In this document: piece after piece, positions 63,850 through 64,000 of the stretch
Position numbering within the stretch: the stretch's first letter is position 1
Layout of the letters: each line of letters starts with the position of its first letter
NCBI RefSeq assembly: GCF_051020955.1
Contig: NW_027477126.1
Span: forward strand, 1 to 64,000
Direction of reading: 5' to 3'
Length of the DNA: 64,000 nucleotides
Source of the DNA: Megalopta genalis
Lineage: Eukaryota; Arthropoda; Insecta; Hymenoptera; Halictidae
Notes under the pieces: model-generated
Told to the model about the DNA's origin: nothing
What the model saw: the letters and a program-made list of their open reading frames with translations, nothing else
Database searches by the model: none
Translations under genes and position numbers: made by a program

Positions 63850-64000
63850 GACTTGAAGCTAACTCGTTTGTTTCGCATGTTGTTGAAGATAAATCATGTA
63901 TATCACAAGTATTTGAAGCTATATCATATGTTTCGCATGGATTCGAAGATAACCCTTCTAATTCGCATTGATTTGAAGCTAAATCTTGTGTTTCGCATGG

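Larger units (their letters stand above)
1..64000. repeat. Tandem satellite array filling the window (30-bp monomer, 150-bp pentamer)
   Basis: Every stretch I read resolves into ~30-bp units sharing TTGAAGCTAA at unit positions 4-13 and usually TTTCGCATG at 22-30. Units occur in the order A-B-C-D-E, giving a 150-bp higher-order repeat. Base 1 coincides with the first base of an E unit and the last base is the first base of a B unit, so neither array end is present. By counting the consensus, GC is 55/150 and T exceeds A on this strand. No unique insertion longer than a few bases was seen. Known biology: long nested tandem arrays of this kind are typical of eukaryotic heterochromatin. The family itself is not one I recognise. 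Confidence 0.97.
56691..64000. repeat. Domain IV: mosaic array to the window end
   Basis: Built from the same pentamers, with beta modules at 58,336 and 63,729 and H-I remnants at 59,895 and 62,141. Two E/H-like units near 57,509 and 61,554 have CATCAACTTCGCATTGAC, a degenerate version of the module motif. A ~1.5-kb segment is duplicated at about 4.1 kb offset. No gene or unique sequence was found. Confidence 0.85.

Noticed and set aside
1..64000. CRISPR array (30-bp direct repeats)
   Set aside because: Repeats are contiguous with no unique spacers, are themselves variable, and no cas genes are present.
1..64000. Transposon or retroelement-derived array
   Set aside because: No terminal repeats, target-site duplications, polyA or transposase/reverse-transcriptase motifs were seen in any frame.
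1..64000. rDNA spacer, tRNA cluster or telomeric repeat
   Set aside because: No rRNA-like or tRNA-like segments, and no short TTAGGG- or TTTAGGG-type runs.
1..64000. CENP-B box in the satellite
   Set aside because: The TTCG...CGGGA pattern known from mammalian CENP-B boxes is absent; the only shared part is the common TTCG.

Overview
The whole 64,000-base window is one uninterrupted tandem-repeat (satellite) array. I found no supportable protein gene, RNA gene, transposon, CRISPR array or unique-sequence island. Both edges lie inside the array, so it continues outside the window and its full length is unknown. The sequence is about 37% GC by consensus. Arrays of this length with nested higher-order repeats are typical of eukaryotic heterochromatin (centromeric, pericentromeric, subtelomeric or B-chromosomal), so I infer a eukaryote. 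I do not recognise the satellite family and cannot name the organism.

The repeat has several levels. (1) A ~30-bp monomer with core TTGAAGCTAA. (2) Five monomer classes, here called A to E, repeated in fixed order A-B-C-D-E as a 150-bp pentamer; window length divided by unit length gives roughly 2,130 monomers and 427 pentamers. (3) From position 5,808 on, a ~121-bp punctuation module F-G-H-I replaces a C-D-E-A stretch, mostly at spacings near multiples of 150 bp (about 600 to 2,250 bp). Its families (alpha, beta, gamma, delta, epsilon) are interleaved. (4) Long-range segmental duplications of about 1 to 4 kb.

Layout: 1-5,807 is diverged, indel-rich and lacks modules. 5,808-14,272 has modules but still carries many one-off indels. 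14,273-40,603 is much cleaner and is a mosaic of dispersed 1-3 kb duplications. 40,604-56,690 holds three near-identical 4,052-bp copies in tandem, then a shortened fourth copy at a 3,750-bp offset. 56,691-64,000 is a mosaic of the same parts with a second ~4.1-kb duplication.

Because the unit is a multiple of three, long open frames appear on both strands. They are broken by recurrent stops and by a 29-bp monomer that is itself amplified across the array. That argues against selection for a protein. The value of the window is as a record of how a satellite evolves: recombinant monomers, recombinant modules, register slips and recent multi-kilobase amplification can all be read directly.
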